Shown in pieces: positions 7,531-15,672 of a DNA stretch of 64,000 nt (the first letter of the stretch is position 1; each line of letters starts with the position of its first letter). The stretch is from contig NZ_CAKTFO010000005.1 of NCBI RefSeq assembly GCF_934560975.1, forward strand, positions 124,001 through 188,000, written 5' to 3'. The notes under the pieces were generated by a model that was given only the letters and a program-made list of their open reading frames with translations, ran no database searches and was not told the origin of the DNA. A program made the position numbers and the translations under genes. This DNA is from an uncultured Sphingomonas sp. GTDB lineage: Bacteria > Pseudomonadota > Alphaproteobacteria > Sphingomonadales > Sphingomonadaceae.

Positions 7531-8675
7531 ATATCCTCATGTGCGGGTGGGATCGGCCGCTCGCCGACGATGGACAGGCCATAACCGTCGAGCGCCACCA
7601 ATGTGTGATGCGAATTGGTCAGCAGGATCATGTCCTGGATGCCGAGTTCGGCCAGGATCTGCGCGCCCACGCCGTAATCGCGCAACTCCTCGGGATCGCT
7701 CTCCCCCCGGCCGCCATGCGCGGCCACCACCTGGCTCAACAGCCCGCCGGTCATCGGGCGATTGAGCACCACGATCACGCCCGCCCCTTCGCGCCCGATC
7801 ATCTCCATCGCCCCCGACAGCAAACTGCCGCGCGGGCATACTTCCCCGAACATGTCGGCGAACAGCGCCTGGCCGTGCATCCGCACCAGTGTCGGGCGGG
7901 CCGGATCGACCTTTCCCTTGACCAAGGCGATCTGCTCGTCGCCGGTAGCCTTGTTGTAGAAGGTGATCGCCCGCCAGTCGCCGCCCCAGCGGCTGGTGAA
8001 GCGCGTTTCCGCGCGCCGTTCGACCAGATGGTCGTGGCGGCGGCGATGGGCGATCAGGTCGCGGATCGTGCCGATCTTGAGCGCGTGGCGCTGGGCGAAG
8101 CCGACCAGGTCGTCCAGCCGGGCCATCGTCCCGTCCTCGTTCATGATCTCGCAGATCACGCCGGAGGGATTGAGGCCGGCCAGCCGCGCGACATCCACCG
8201 CAGCCTCCGTATGGCCCGCGCGCACCAGCACCCCGCCATCGCGCGCGACCAGTGGGAAGACATGGCCGGGCGACACGATCGCGTCCGAACCCTGCGCGGC
8301 GTCGATCGCGACGGCGATGGTCCTCGCGCGGTCGGCGGCGGAAATGCCGGTGGTGACACCCTCCTTGGCCTCGATCGACACGGTGAAGGCAGTTTCGTGC
8401 CGGGTGCCATTGTTGCGGCTCATCAGCGGCAACCCCAGCGCATCGACCCGCTCGCGCGTCATGGCGAGGCAGATCAGCCCGCGGCCATGGCGCGCCATGA
8501 AGTTGATCCGCTCGGGCGTCGCCATCTGCGCCGGAATGACCAGGTCGCCCTCATTCTCCCGGTCCTCGTCATCGACCAGGATGTACATGCGGCCGTTGCG
8601 GGCTTCCTCGATCACCTCCTCCGGGCTGGAGAGGAAGGCGTGGCGCAGGCGCGTCAGTTCAGGCCGGGAGGACAT
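7527..8675 (-). CDS. ribB: 3,4-dihydroxy-2-butanone-4-phosphate synthase with degenerate GTP cyclohydrolase II domain (RibBX-like)
   Basis: 382 residues from the ATG at 8675 (MSSRPELTRLRHAFLSSPEE); the frame is open further upstream, but that overlaps ribE. The N-terminal RibB domain is intact: DDEDRENEGDLVIPA and GHTEAAVDVARLAGL carry the metal and phosphate residues. The C-terminal RibA-like domain has lost the usual zinc triad: where active enzymes have Cys-x10-Cys-x-Cys after the RxHS motif, this one reads RMHGQALFADMFGEVCPRG. The conserved RGIGL motif is absent, and the late TNNPxK motif is replaced by TNSHHTL. The domain is therefore predicted inactive as GTP cyclohydrolase II. It starts inside the end of ribE (17-bp overlap). 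Confidence 0.88.
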   Translation of the reverse strand: MSSRPELTRLRHAFLSSPEEVIEEARNGRMYILVDDEDRENEGDLVIPAQMATPERINFMARHGRGLICLAMTRERVDALGLPLMSRNNGTRHETAFTVSIEAKEGVTTGISAADRARTIAVAIDAAQGSDAIVSPGHVFPLVARDGGVLVRAGHTEAAVDVARLAGLNPSGVICEIMNEDGTMARLDDLVGFAQRHALKIGTIRDLIAHRRRHDHLVERRAETRFTSRWGGDWRAITFYNKATGDEQIALVKGKVDPARPTLVRMHGQALFADMFGEVCPRGSLLSGAMEMIGREGAGVIVVLNRPMTGGLLSQVVAAHGGRGESDPEELRDYGVGAQILAELGIQDMILLTNSHHTLVALDGYGLSIVGERPIPPAHEDI

Positions 8676-9273
8676 GCCGAAGCTGCTCCATGCGGCCGAG
8701 ATAGCGGGCCAGCACGTCGATCTCGACATTGACCTGCGCGCCCTCGACCAGCGCGCCGAGCGTGGTCATCTCCGCCGTGTGCGGGATGATGTTGACCGCG
8801 AAACGGGTGGTGCCGTCGGCATCGTCGCTGACCTCGTTCACGGTCAGGGACACGCCGTCGATCGTGATCGATCCCTTGGGCGCAATATAGGCGCCGAGGG
8901 TGCGCGCGGCCGAAAAGCCGATCCAGTGCGAGTCGCCCTGCGGACGGATGCCGGTCACGGTGGCCACGCCATCGACATGGCCGGTGACGATATGGCCGCC
9001 CAGTTCGTCGCCGACCCGCAGCGCGCGTTCCAGGTTGAGCGGGGTGTCCTGCTCCCACGTGCCGGCGGTGCGGGACAGGGTTTCGGCGGATACGTCCACC
9101 GCGAACCAGCCCGCGCCCTTGTCCACCACGGTCAGGCACACGCCCGAACAGGCGATGGAAGCCCCCAGGTCGATGCTGGCGGTGTCGAAGGCCGTGCCGA
9201 TGCGCAGGCGCAGGTCGCCCCTTTGCTCCACGCCGGTGATACGGCCGATGTCGGTGATGATACCTGTAAACAT
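8659..9273 (-). CDS. ribE: Riboflavin synthase (alpha subunit)
   Basis: 204 residues from the ATG at 9273, giving the canonical start MFTGIITDIGRI. Riboflavin synthase dismutates two lumazine molecules to riboflavin. Two tandem lumazine-binding repeats are visible: residues about 1-95 (with SIACSGVCLTVVD and FAVDVSAETLSRT) and about 96-200 (ITGHVDGVATV, SITIDGVSLTVNEV and the following IIPHTAEMTTLG). Length is normal. The gene follows ribD with a one-base gap and its 3' end overlaps the ribB start. The in-frame upstream extension is inside ribD and lacks family similarity. Confidence 0.95.
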   Translation of the reverse strand: MFTGIITDIGRITGVEQRGDLRLRIGTAFDTASIDLGASIACSGVCLTVVDKGAGWFAVDVSAETLSRTAGTWEQDTPLNLERALRVGDELGGHIVTGHVDGVATVTGIRPQGDSHWIGFSAARTLGAYIAPKGSITIDGVSLTVNEVSDDADGTTRFAVNIIPHTAEMTTLGALVEGAQVNVEIDVLARYLGRMEQLRHVLPA

Positions 9274-9274
9274 G

Positions 9275-10342
9275 TCAGCTCCGCTGGCGCTCGTAGACTT
9301 CGAGCCGGTCGATGCCAAGCATCCGGGTATCCGCCAAACGCCAGCGATCATGCGCGTCGGCCAGGCGGTGGAGGTCGATGTCGGCCAGAGCGGGCTTGCC
9401 ATGGCCGATCAGGATGGGCGCGCGATAGAGGAGGAGGCGGTCGACCAGGTCGGCGGCCACGAAGGCGGCGGCGGTACGGGCCCCGCCCTCCACGAACAGG
9501 TGGTCGACGCCGCCGAGGTCGTTGATGTCGCGAGGCGCACGCAGAACCGTGATCTGTCGCTCCTGCGCAGGCATGGCTCCATCCGCCTTATCCCCAGCGG
9601 CATCGCTGGTCGGGAGAGAGATGGATCCCCGCCTGCGCAGGGATGACGGGGGCGGGAAAGGCAGGGAAGACGAGAGGATGACGATGCGGGGAGAGTGGTC
9701 CTCCAGCCCGGGCAGGCGCACGTCGAGTTGGGGCTGGTCCGCCTCCCACGTCCCCCGGCCGACCAGGATCGCGTCATGGCGGCTGCGTTCCAGATGCGTG
9801 TGCGCGCGGGCGGCCGGGCCGGTGATCCAGCGGCTCTCGCCATCGGCCCGCGCGATCATGCCGTCGAGCGAGGTGGCGAGCTTCAGCGTCACGTGCGGCC
9901 GGCCGAGCGCCTGGCGGGTGAGGAAGCCTGCCATCACCTCGCGCGCACGGTCGGCCAACAGGTTTTCCACCACCGCGATTCCGGCGGCGCGCAGGCGGGC
10001 GAAGCCCTGGCCGGCGGTGCGGAGGTCGGGGTCGGTCAAAGCGGCAACAACGCGCTTCGGCCGAGCGGCGACGAGCAGGTCGGCGCAGGCGGGCCCACGC
10101 GGGCCACGGTGCGCGCACGGCTCCAGCGTGACATAGACGGTGGCATCGTGCGCGGCCGGTCCGGCCTGTTGCAGCGCCATCGCCTCGGCATGGGGACGGC
10201 CGCCGGGCTGGGTCCAGCCTTGGCCGACGACCTGCTCGTCCTTGACGATCAGGCAGCCGACATTGGGATTGGGCGTGGTACGGCCGCGCCCGCGCTCGCT
10301 CAGCGCCAGTGCGGCGGCCATCCAGCGTGCAGGGTCACTCAA
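9275..10342 (-). CDS. ribD: Bifunctional diaminohydroxyphosphoribosylaminopyrimidine deaminase / 5-amino-6-(5-phosphoribosylamino)uracil reductase
   Basis: 355 residues from a TTG at 10342; an ATG at 10321 is the alternative. TTG is preferred because the seven added residues include DPARWM, a common RibD N-terminus, and it overlaps the upstream stop (TTGAGTGA). The deaminase domain has the zinc motifs PHAEAMAL and LEPCAHRGPRGPAC. The reductase domain begins with VTLKLATSLDGMIA and contains DAILVGRGTWEAD and HLFVEGGARTAAAF. Oddity: after RIVILSSSLPF the reading frame runs through about 35 residues (including LRRRGSISLPTSDAAG) encoded by a palindromic repeat before resuming with ITVLRAPRD. The enzyme may tolerate this surface loop. 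Confidence 0.93.
   Translation of the reverse strand: MSDPARWMAAALALSERGRGRTTPNPNVGCLIVKDEQVVGQGWTQPGGRPHAEAMALQQAGPAAHDATVYVTLEPCAHRGPRGPACADLLVAARPKRVVAALTDPDLRTAGQGFARLRAAGIAVVENLLADRAREVMAGFLTRQALGRPHVTLKLATSLDGMIARADGESRWITGPAARAHTHLERSRHDAILVGRGTWEADQPQLDVRLPGLEDHSPRIVILSSSLPFPPPSSLRRRGSISLPTSDAAGDKADGAMPAQERQITVLRAPRDINDLGGVDHLFVEGGARTAAAFVAADLVDRLLLYRAPILIGHGKPALADIDLHRLADAHDRWRLADTRMLGIDRLEVYERQRS
9560..9650. repeat. REP-like palindromic repeat inserted in frame in ribD
   Basis: Two half-units face each other. The left contains TCCTGCGCAGGC and GGCTCCAT (9561-9582); the right contains ATGGATCCCCGCCTGCGCAG followed by GGATGACGG (9621-9649). CTGCGCAG, itself palindromic, occurs in both (9563-9570 and 9633-9640). 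The right half has the look of the ATCCCCGC...GGGAT hairpins scattered through alphaproteobacterial genomes. The insert keeps the ribD frame open. Boundaries are approximate. Confidence 0.7.
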
Positions 10343-10658
10343 TGCCGAGCTGCTTGGCGAGACGCTGATACGCGGCCCGCTTTTCGGCGTCGGCCTTGTC
10401 TTTGATCTTCTGGTCGACCTTCTGCTGGGCGATGATCTCGCCATCGGTGCGCGCATCGGTCCAGTCGGACACATAGGTGATCTGCGGACCGGTCGGCAGG
10501 ATGCCGCTGCGCGCGTCCAGCACGAACAGATAGACGATCAGGGCGGGCATGATCACCGCCAGCATCGCGATCAGCAGCTTGTGCCGCTGTTCGCCCGCGA
10601 AAAAGGCGCGAACATCGGCCATCAGGGCGGCAGGCTTGGCGGGACGGGGAAGGGCCAT
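10335..10658 (-). CDS. Small membrane-anchored hypothetical protein
   Basis: 107 residues from the ATG at 10658. One transmembrane segment (KLLIAMLAVIMPALIVYLFV, about 27-46) follows a basic N-terminus. The rest is a hydrophilic region (TYVSDWTDARTDGEIIAQQK) ending in a charged helix, likely periplasmic or cytosolic depending on topology. I do not recognise a named family; similar proteins sit next to ribD in sphingomonads as far as I recall. Its stop codon overlaps the TTG start of ribD, so the two are translationally coupled, which argues for a real gene at the head of the rib operon. Confidence 0.7.
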   Translation of the reverse strand: MALPRPAKPAALMADVRAFFAGEQRHKLLIAMLAVIMPALIVYLFVLDARSGILPTGPQITYVSDWTDARTDGEIIAQQKVDQKIKDKADAEKRAAYQRLAKQLGIE

Positions 10659-10708
10659 GCGCGCAAGATAAGACGCGGGCGGGCAGAACGCTAGGCTTGG
10701 CCGCGCCG

Positions 10709-10721
10709 CCCCCCCCCCCCC
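10709..10721. repeat. Homopolymer tract of 13 C
   Basis: Thirteen consecutive C bases in the 74-bp gap between the AI-2E gene end (10733) and the small membrane gene start (10658). On the transcribed minus strand it is a G tract about 50 bases before the start codon. Such tracts slip in replication and are also prone to sequencing error. Confidence 0.9.
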
Positions 10722-10732
10722 GAGGGCCAGGA

Positions 10733-11797
10733 TCAGGCTACGCCGGCTTCCTCGGCGGCAAGCTCGCTCTTTTCCTCCAGCAGCACCTTGATCATCGCCA
10801 CGATCGGATCGGCCAGAGCCAAACCGAGGATGCCGAACAGGGCCCCCAGCAGCAGCTGCGCCCCCAGCACCAGCGCAGGGGCGAGGTCCACCGAACGCTT
10901 CGCCACCATCGGCACGATCAGGTAGCCGTCGATGGTCTGCACCGCCACATAGATCACGATCGCCCAGATGCCGGTGTTGAACCCGGCCGAAAAGCCGACC
11001 AGCACCAGCAGCACGCCGGAAACGATCGCGCCGATATTGGGCAGGAACGCCATCAGGCCGGTGATGAGGCCGATCAGCGCCGCCATCGGCACGCCCGCCA
11101 CCCAGGCGAACAGGCCGGTGAACAGCCCCTCCACCGCCATGCCGAGCAGGCGGCCGAACATCAGCAGGCGCAACGTATGCCCCATCCGCTTGGACGTGGC
11201 GTAGAAAGCGTCGCGCCGATCCAGCGGCAGCATCCAGCCGAATCCGCGCTCGTACAGGCGCGGCTCGATCGCCACGAAGATGCCGATCACCAGGATCATC
11301 GCCAGGCTGGACACCGCGCCCAGCGCGCTGCCGACGGCGGAGGTCAGGCGACCGAGCGAGCCCATTACCTGGCGGCCGAGATCCGCCATCTGGTTTTCGC
11401 CGGTGACGATGCCGACCGAACGCCCCCAGGCGAGCAGGCCGTTGAGCTGGTTCTGCACCACCACCCGCAGCGTTTCCGCCTGCGCCGCGATGGTCGCCCC
11501 GGCGTAATAAAAGGTCCAGACGAGAAAGGCGAAGCCGGCGATGGTGACGATCGCCAACCGCCAGCCGCGCCGGATCGGCAGGATGCGGCCGAGCAGGCGC
11601 GTGCCCCCGTCCAGGATCGCCGCGAACACCAGCCCGCCGACGATCAGCAGCAAGGGCTGCGCCAGGAACCACAAAGCCACCACCGCCGCGGCCATGCCGA
11701 TCCAAACCCCGGCACGCAGCACCTCACGCTGGGTCAGTGGATCGGTGAAGTCGGCCGGGCCGGGCTGCTCCTTGCGGCCTGCTGGCGGCGGCGTCAT
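10733..11797 (-). CDS. AI-2E family transporter (PerM/TqsA-like)
   Basis: 354-residue polytopic inner-membrane protein of the AI-2E exporter family. Paired helices at the N-terminus (GVWIGMAAAVVALWFLAQPLL) are followed by a hydrophilic region (about 100-190), then the conserved helices with AALIGLITGLMAFLPNIGAI and TIDGYLIVPMVAKRSVDLAP, which carry the family's PxxG-type signatures. Members export quorum-sensing AI-2, or act as Na+/H+ antiporters; substrate cannot be told here. Its ATG overlaps the lepB stop by 4 bp (ATGA), making it the distal gene of the pyrE-pdxJ-acpS-lepB run. The poly-C tract follows its stop. Confidence 0.85.
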   Translation of the reverse strand: MTPPPAGRKEQPGPADFTDPLTQREVLRAGVWIGMAAAVVALWFLAQPLLLIVGGLVFAAILDGGTRLLGRILPIRRGWRLAIVTIAGFAFLVWTFYYAGATIAAQAETLRVVVQNQLNGLLAWGRSVGIVTGENQMADLGRQVMGSLGRLTSAVGSALGAVSSLAMILVIGIFVAIEPRLYERGFGWMLPLDRRDAFYATSKRMGHTLRLLMFGRLLGMAVEGLFTGLFAWVAGVPMAALIGLITGLMAFLPNIGAIVSGVLLVLVGFSAGFNTGIWAIVIYVAVQTIDGYLIVPMVAKRSVDLAPALVLGAQLLLGALFGILGLALADPIVAMIKVLLEEKSELAAEEAGVA

Positions 11798-12690
11798 TGC
11801 GAGTCCTTGTGGGGGTGCAGACTGGTGCCGGCGCGGCCGCCACGCAGCGCGGTGAACCAGGTCAGCGGATTGAAGTAGCTGGTCGAGCCGTCATAGGAGA
11901 AGGTGATGAACTCGGCCCGCCCGCCGAGATTTTCCCACGGCACCGGCCCGCCCAGCCCCATCTGGTAGGAAGACACGCGGCTGTCGGCGGATTCGTCGCG
12001 ATTGTCGCCCATCAGAAAGACGTGGCCGACCGGCACCTCCGTCTCCTCGAAATCGTCCGGGCTGCCCGGGCGATAGCCGAGGTCGATGGTGTTGTAGCTG
12101 ACCCCGTTGGGCAGGGTTTCCCGGAAACGCGGCAGCGCGCAATACAGCTTGCCGTCCGGCCCGGCGGTGCGGAACGGCGCTTCATTGTCGCTGCTGCACG
12201 GAACATTGTCGTCCACCGGCAGCATCGCCGGCGAGATCTGCACCCGCGTCACCGGCGACCCGTTGAGAAAGACCACACCTTCGCGCACCGCAATCCGGTC
12301 GCCCGGCATCCCGATCACGCGCTTGATATAGTCCGCGTCCGACTCCGGCGGCTTGACGATCACCACGTCGCCCCGCTCCGGCATCCGGCCGAACAGGCGA
12401 CCGTGGATGAACGGCAAAACGTGGAACGGCGACGGCGAGACGTAGGACCAGCCGTAGGGATATTTGGTCACCACCAGCCGATCGCCCTTGATCAGCGTGG
12501 GCATCATCGATTCCGACGGAATGTAGAAGGGCTTGGCGACAAAGCTCCACACCGCCAGCACGGCCAGGATCAGCCAGAGAAAGCCGCGTATTTCCGCCCA
12601 CCAGTCGGTGGCCTGCGGAGTCTTGGCGGGCTTGGCCCGAGTCGCGGCAAGATCGGGTCGGCTGTCGCTCAAACGTCTGGTCCTGTTCAA
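11794..12690 (-). CDS. lepB: Signal peptidase I
   Basis: 298 residues. Type I signal peptidase cleaves Sec and Tat signal peptides at the outer face of the inner membrane. A single N-terminal transmembrane segment (RGFLWLILAVLAVWSFVA, about 35-52) precedes the catalytic serine in PSESMMPTL (S61). The general-base lysine lies in DYIKRVIGMPGD (K123). The later signatures GDNRDESADSR and the preceding VPVGHVFLM are intact. Length is normal for alphaproteobacteria. The gene overlaps acpS upstream and the AI-2E gene downstream by 4 bp each. Confidence 0.96.
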   Translation of the reverse strand: MNRTRRLSDSRPDLAATRAKPAKTPQATDWWAEIRGFLWLILAVLAVWSFVAKPFYIPSESMMPTLIKGDRLVVTKYPYGWSYVSPSPFHVLPFIHGRLFGRMPERGDVVIVKPPESDADYIKRVIGMPGDRIAVREGVVFLNGSPVTRVQISPAMLPVDDNVPCSSDNEAPFRTAGPDGKLYCALPRFRETLPNGVSYNTIDLGYRPGSPDDFEETEVPVGHVFLMGDNRDESADSRVSSYQMGLGGPVPWENLGGRAEFITFSYDGSTSYFNPLTWFTALRGGRAGTSLHPHKDSQ

Positions 12691-13088
12691 AGCTTACGGG
12701 CGTACAAGATCACGAACGCCTGCGCCCATGGGTGGTCGTCGGTGAGCGTCACATGAATGTCCATCGCGTGGCCCGGCGGCGTCAATGCGTCAAGCCTGGC
12801 CTTCGCTCCCCCGCCCAATGCCAGCGTGGGCGCGCCGGAGGGCAGGTTGACGACGCCGATGTCCTTCAGGAACACGCCCTGGGAGAAACCGGTGCCGATC
12901 GCCTTGGAGAAAGCCTCCTTGGCGGCGAACCTCTTGGCATAGGTGGCGGCGCGGGTCAGCGTCCGCCGTTCTGCCTTGGCGCGCTCCACATCGGTGAAGA
13001 CGCGGTCGACGAAATGCTGGCCGAACCGGTCGAGCGAGTTCTGGATCCGCTCGATATTGCAGAGGTCGGAGCCCAGGCCGACGATCAC
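12687..13088 (-). CDS. acpS: Holo-[acyl-carrier-protein] synthase
   Basis: 133 residues, typical AcpS length. The enzyme transfers 4'-phosphopantetheine from CoA to ACP. The start MIVGLGSDLCNIERIQ carries the metal-binding aspartate, and FAAKEAFSKAIGTGF holds the second catalytic signature (Glu and Lys). The C-terminal half contains HVTLTDDHPWAQAFVI, the conserved SLSH-like strand in variant form. It is embedded between pdxJ (stop/start overlap 4 bp) and lepB (4 bp), the order commonly seen in Alphaproteobacteria. Confidence 0.95.
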   Translation of the reverse strand: MIVGLGSDLCNIERIQNSLDRFGQHFVDRVFTDVERAKAERRTLTRAATYAKRFAAKEAFSKAIGTGFSQGVFLKDIGVVNLPSGAPTLALGGGAKARLDALTPPGHAMDIHVTLTDDHPWAQAFVILYARKL

Positions 13089-13804
13089 CGCGCCGCATCC
13101 ATGGCGTGGCGCATCCGCCGCACCGCTTCGTCCAGCCCGACGAAGATCGCCTCGCCGATCAGGAAGTGGCCGATATTGAGCTCGGCAAGTTGCGGGATGG
13201 CGGCGATCGGCGCGACATTGTCATAGGTCAGGCCGTGGCCGGCATGGACCTCGATCCCGTTCTTGGCGGCGAGCGCCGCCGCATCGGCGATCCGCTTCAG
13301 TTCGGCCTCACGCGCGGCGCCGTCCAGCTCGCAATAGTGGCCGGTGTGGAGTTCCACCACCGGCGCGCCGAGACTGATCGCCGCCGCGATCTGACGGGGG
13401 GCGGGTTCAATGAACAGGCTGACCCGGATACCCGCCGCCCCCAGTTCGCGCACCAGCGGAGCCAGCCGGTCATGCTGCCCGGAGGCATCCAGCCCGCCCT
13501 CCGTGGTCAGCTCCTCGCGCCGTTCGGGCACGATGCAGGCGGCATGCGGCCGGTGGCGCAGCGCGATGGCGCGCATCTCGTCCGTCGCCGCCATCTCCAG
13601 GTTGAGGGGAATATTCAGCGCCTCGCTCAGCCGCGCAATGTCGTCGTCGCTGATGTGGCGACGATCCTCGCGCAGGTGGGCGGTGATGCCGTCCGCCCCC
13701 GCCCCCTGCGCGATCAGAGCGGCGCGCAGCGGATCGGGATAGCCGACCCCGCGCGCGTTGCGCACGGTCGCGACATGGTCGATGTTGACGCCCAGCCGCA
13801 GCAT
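13085..13804 (-). CDS. pdxJ: Pyridoxine 5'-phosphate synthase
   Basis: 239 residues. PdxJ condenses 1-deoxyxylulose 5-phosphate with 3-amino-2-oxopropyl phosphate to make pyridoxine 5'-phosphate. The N-terminus LRLGVNIDHVATVRNARG, the loop HLREDRRHI, the central LFIEPAPRQI and the C-terminal HAGHGLTYDNV are the family's conserved active-site stretches. The ATG shares one base with the pyrE stop (TGATG), and the stop overlaps acpS. Confidence 0.96.
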   Translation of the reverse strand: MLRLGVNIDHVATVRNARGVGYPDPLRAALIAQGAGADGITAHLREDRRHISDDDIARLSEALNIPLNLEMAATDEMRAIALRHRPHAACIVPERREELTTEGGLDASGQHDRLAPLVRELGAAGIRVSLFIEPAPRQIAAAISLGAPVVELHTGHYCELDGAAREAELKRIADAAALAAKNGIEVHAGHGLTYDNVAPIAAIPQLAELNIGHFLIGEAIFVGLDEAVRRMRHAMDAAR

Positions 13805-14388
13805 CAGGCCGCCACCCGGCTCCCCGGCTTGATCGCGGGGATCGCGGCCAGTTCGGGCGGCAAGGCATCGGCCGCGTAAGTCGGCACGTCCAGCCGGATC
13901 AGGGGAAAGAAGGGCACGCCGAGGTCGGCGGTGCCGTTGGAGCGATCCACCAGGGCGGCGGCGGCGATCACCGTGCCGCCGGCGGCCTCCACCGCCTTGA
14001 TCGCCTCGCGCGAGGACAGGCCGGTGGTGACCACGTCCTCCATCAGCAGCACCGTCTGCCCGGGTTCCAGCGCAAAGCCGCGGCGCAGTTCGAACGTGCC
14101 GGTCGGCCGTTCCACGAACATGGCGTCCAGGCCGAGGGCGCGACCCATTTCGTGGCCGGCGATCACCCCGCCCATGGCCGGCGACACCACTGCCCGCAGC
14201 CTGTCCCTGATCTCACCCGGGATGCTGGCGGCCAGCGCATCGGCCAGCCGGGCGGCGCGCGCGGGGTTCATCAGGACACGGGCGCACTGGAGGTAGCGCG
14301 AGCTGCGCAGGCCGGAGGACAGGATGAAATGCCCTTCCAGCAATGCCGCGGCGGCGCGAAATTCAGCCAGCACCTCGTCATCGGTCAT
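13804..14388 (-). CDS. pyrE: Orotate phosphoribosyltransferase
   Basis: 194 residues from the ATG at 14388 (MTDDEVLAEFRAAAALLEGH); an ATG three codons upstream (14397) is possible. PyrE joins orotate to PRPP in pyrimidine synthesis. The PRPP-binding motif VLLMEDVVTTGLSS is intact, as are HFILSSGLRSSRYLQC near the start and the substrate-region segment LEPGQ just before the PRPP motif. It heads the minus-strand run pyrE-pdxJ-acpS-lepB and is divergent from coxB, with a 164-bp promoter region between. Confidence 0.94.
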   Translation of the reverse strand: MTDDEVLAEFRAAAALLEGHFILSSGLRSSRYLQCARVLMNPARAARLADALAASIPGEIRDRLRAVVSPAMGGVIAGHEMGRALGLDAMFVERPTGTFELRRGFALEPGQTVLLMEDVVTTGLSSREAIKAVEAAGGTVIAAAALVDRSNGTADLGVPFFPLIRLDVPTYAADALPPELAAIPAIKPGSRVAA

Positions 14389-14552
14389 CGCGCGCATCGT
14401 CCCAACAGTTCAAGTCCCGCTGCCGATAGACCCGCAAGCGCAGCCCTTCAACAGCTTGCATTTCGCCCCGAACCGGTGTTCACCCAAGATCGGCGGGCCA
14501 ATAACCGCACCGGTCCGCCAGACAATAATGACGTCAGCTGGGGAGCGATCGA

Positions 14553-15659
14553 GTGTTGAAGTCGATACGAGGCTCGCTGCTCGCCGTGATGATGGGAGTT
14601 GCCGTGGCGGCGATCCCGGCCGTCGCCGCCCAGGCGCCGGTGTCGCCGGCCGCCCCCCTCAATGCCGGCACGCCCAATTCCGGCGCCCCCGTGTCGACGC
14701 CGCCCCCTCCGGTGGTCGCCGCCAAGCCGGCCGACATTCCGCACCTTGCCCCCACGCCCGGCATCGGCCAGCCGACCGACCGTGTCGCCCTCCAGCCGCA
14801 GGAAAGCCCGATCGGGCATGAAGCGCGGCGATTTCACGATTACTGGCTGATGCCGATGATGGGGATCATCTCCGTCTTCGTGCTGGCGCTGCTGCTGTGG
14901 GTGATCCTGCGCTATCGCGCCGCCGCCAATCCCACGCCATCGCGGACGCACCACCATACGGTGATCGAGATCGTGTGGACTTTGCTGCCGGTGCTGATCC
15001 TGGTGGCGATCGCCGTGCCGTCGATCCGGCTGCTGGCGCACCAATATTCGCCGCCCAAGGCCGACCTGACCGTAAAGGTGGTCGGCAACCAATGGTATTG
15101 GACCTACCAATATCCGGACAATGGCGACTTCGAGATCGTGTCCAACATGCTGCCGGAGCGGGCGGATGCCAACGGCAAGCGGTTCCGCACCGACGCCGAC
15201 GGGCCGCGCTTGCTGGCGGTGGACGAACGGATGGTGGTGCCGGCGGGCGCGACGGTGAAGCTGATCACCACCTCGGCCGACGTGATCCACTCCTTCGCGC
15301 TCCCGGCGGCATGGGTGAAGATGGATGCCGTGCCCGGCCGGTTGAACGAAACCTGGTTCAGGATCGACCGTCCCGGCGTCTATTTCGGCCAATGTTCGGA
15401 ATTGTGCGGTGCGCGCCATGCCTTCATGCCGATCGCGGTGGAGGTGGTGCCGCCCGCGCGGTTCGCGCAATGGGTGGCGTTCAAGGGCGGCACCATGCCG
15501 GGCACCAGACCGCCGGCCAATCCGGACGCGACCAGCCCTTCTTCCCCGGCCACCGCCGGCAGCAAGGCAGCCAACGCTCCGGTTTCGACCGACCCGGCCC
15601 TGCCCGGCACCGTCGCCAAGCCGAACATCGACCCCCAGCCTGCCGTCGCGCAGAACTGA
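14553..15659 (+). CDS. coxB: Cytochrome c oxidase subunit II
   Basis: 368 residues from a GTG at 14553 (TTG one codon later is possible), with TGGGGAG seven bases upstream. A signal peptide (LLAVMMGVAVAAIPAVAAQ) and a Pro/Ala-rich linker precede two transmembrane helices (around 95-120 and 138-160). The periplasmic CuA domain has its ligands in DVIHSFALP and CSELCGARHAFMPI: both Cys, both His, Glu and Met present. It accepts electrons from cytochrome c and passes them to subunit I. The Pro/Ser/Ala-rich C-terminal tail of about 50 residues is longer than in the mitochondrial protein. First gene of the cox operon. Confidence 0.96.
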   Translation: MLKSIRGSLLAVMMGVAVAAIPAVAAQAPVSPAAPLNAGTPNSGAPVSTPPPPVVAAKPADIPHLAPTPGIGQPTDRVALQPQESPIGHEARRFHDYWLMPMMGIISVFVLALLLWVILRYRAAANPTPSRTHHHTVIEIVWTLLPVLILVAIAVPSIRLLAHQYSPPKADLTVKVVGNQWYWTYQYPDNGDFEIVSNMLPERADANGKRFRTDADGPRLLAVDERMVVPAGATVKLITTSADVIHSFALPAAWVKMDAVPGRLNETWFRIDRPGVYFGQCSELCGARHAFMPIAVEVVPPARFAQWVAFKGGTMPGTRPPANPDATSPSSPATAGSKAANAPVSTDPALPGTVAKPNIDPQPAVAQN

Positions 15660-15672
15660 AGGCCCAAAGACC

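Noticed and set aside
10659..10732. FMN riboswitch before the rib operon
   Set aside because: The gap is 74 bp with a poly-C tract; none of the conserved RFN element sequence is present.
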